DNA of 64,000 nt from GH45 sp046704385 (lineage in GTDB: Bacteria > Bacteroidota > Bacteroidia > Bacteroidales > SZUA-534). The stretch spans positions 242,064-306,063 of the forward strand of contig JBJKSB010000041.1 in assembly GCA_046704385.1 (NCBI GenBank), written 5' to 3'. Position 1 is the first letter of the stretch. Each line of letters opens with the position of its first letter. Of the stretch, positions 63,682 to 64,000 are shown in pieces. The position numbers and the translations under genes were made by a program. The notes beneath the pieces were generated by a model. The model did no database searches. It was not told the DNA's origin and saw only the letters and a list, made by a program, of their open reading frames with translations.

Positions 63682-64000
63682 GTGGAAGTAAAAAAAATAC
63701 ATATTGAAGATTATTCGTATCCGTTGACCGATGAAAAGATAGCCAAATATCCGTTACAAAACCGCGATGAATCGAAGTTACTGGTATACGAAAACGGGAA
63801 TATTTTGCAGAATATGTTTAAAAACCTGGCAGATTATTTACCTGCCAACAGCCTTTTAGTGGCTAATAACACTAAGGTAATCCGGGCTCGTCTTGAATTC
63901 TATAAAAAAACAGGTGCCCGTATCGAAATTTTTTGCCTTGAACCGTACCAACCCGAGGATTACCATTTATCATTTACTTCTACAACAGGATGTTCATGGA
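63682..64000 (+). CDS. queA: tRNA ribosyltransferase-isomerase QueA, N-terminal part
   Basis: 106 residues to the right edge. GTG 63682 is the start because a TAA lies in frame at 63667-63669 and no ATG precedes the conserved part. IAKYPLQNRDESKLLVYENG, LVANNTKVIRARLEF and ARIEIFCLEP are the N-terminal QueA motifs. The enzyme transfers and isomerises ribose from SAM to 7-aminomethyl-7-deazaguanine in tRNA (queuosine pathway). The reading frame is open to the end. Confidence 0.85.
   Translation, partial: MEVKKIHIEDYSYPLTDEKIAKYPLQNRDESKLLVYENGNILQNMFKNLADYLPANSLLVANNTKVIRARLEFYKKTGARIEIFCLEPYQPEDYHLSFTSTTGCSW

Overview
The window is AT-rich DNA from a member of the Bacteroidota, probably an environmental, polysaccharide-degrading Marinilabiliales/Prolixibacteraceae-like bacterium (the family level is inference). 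The phylum call rests on a SusC/SusD pair, a hybrid two-component regulator, type IX secretion (T9SS) C-terminal signals on several exported proteins, ORF6N-domain genes, and promoters of the -33 TTG / -7 TAnnTTTG type. I saw no CRISPR array, tRNA or 16S/23S rRNA gene; the one RNA gene is rnpB (RNase P RNA).

Layout. (1) 1-17.2 kb, plus strand: a surface polysaccharide (O-antigen or capsule type) gene cluster. It holds glycosyltransferases, a Wzy-like polymerase, a WecD/WecE-like pair for a 4-amino-4,6-dideoxy sugar, a hexapeptide acyltransferase, an AsnB-type amidotransferase, a sulfotransferase, two methyltransferases, an RmlD-like reductase, and a Gfo/Idh/MocA oxidoreductase next to an aldo-keto-reductase-like protein. 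An SGNH hydrolase near the start is broken by one in-frame stop. (2) 17.2-21.7 kb: repeats and relics (a broken sugar-transferase tail, a deleted PIN toxin with its antitoxin, a DUF559 tail), then the initiating polyprenyl-phosphate sugar transferase on the minus strand, which probably serves the cluster, plus VanZ-like and DUF559 genes. (3) 21.8-25 kb: a 1076-residue exported LRR-PKD-Kelch-cadherin protein with a T9SS tail. (4) 25-39.5 kb: a mosaic accessory region. Three cysteine-peptidase-like modules are each followed at once by a small signal-peptide protein. Two of the modules share an identical 80-bp leader that encodes the end of a zinc-metallopeptidase domain. They are separated by ORF6N genes, a tyrosine-recombinase relic and a recombinase element (helicase-like fragment, two tyrosine recombinases, ORF6N, 1.27 kb of hairpin-rich DNA); an IS1380-family element lies at the right edge. 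I read this as displaced toxin-like tips with candidate immunity partners, cut off from a large parent gene that is not in the window. (5) 39.5-59.7 kb: a pectin utilisation locus: PL9 pectate lyase, two GH28 enzymes, pectin methylesterase, SusC/SusD, a DUF4957/DUF5123-type protein, a large lectin-like T9SS protein, and a divergent HTCS regulator. (6) 59.7-64 kb: housekeeping genes: an HNH/NUMOD4 protein, rnpB, an aldehyde dehydrogenase, a DUF2027-Smr protein and the start of queA.

How the parts work together. In region 1 the sugar-nucleotide enzymes make precursors, the sugar transferase near 19 kb would load the first sugar on the lipid carrier, the glycosyltransferases extend it, Wzy polymerises it, and sulfo-, acyl-, methyl- and amide-transferases decorate it. 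In region 5 the methylesterase removes methyl groups from pectin, PL9 and GH28 cleave homogalacturonan, SusC/SusD import oligomers, and the HTCS senses a product and induces the locus.
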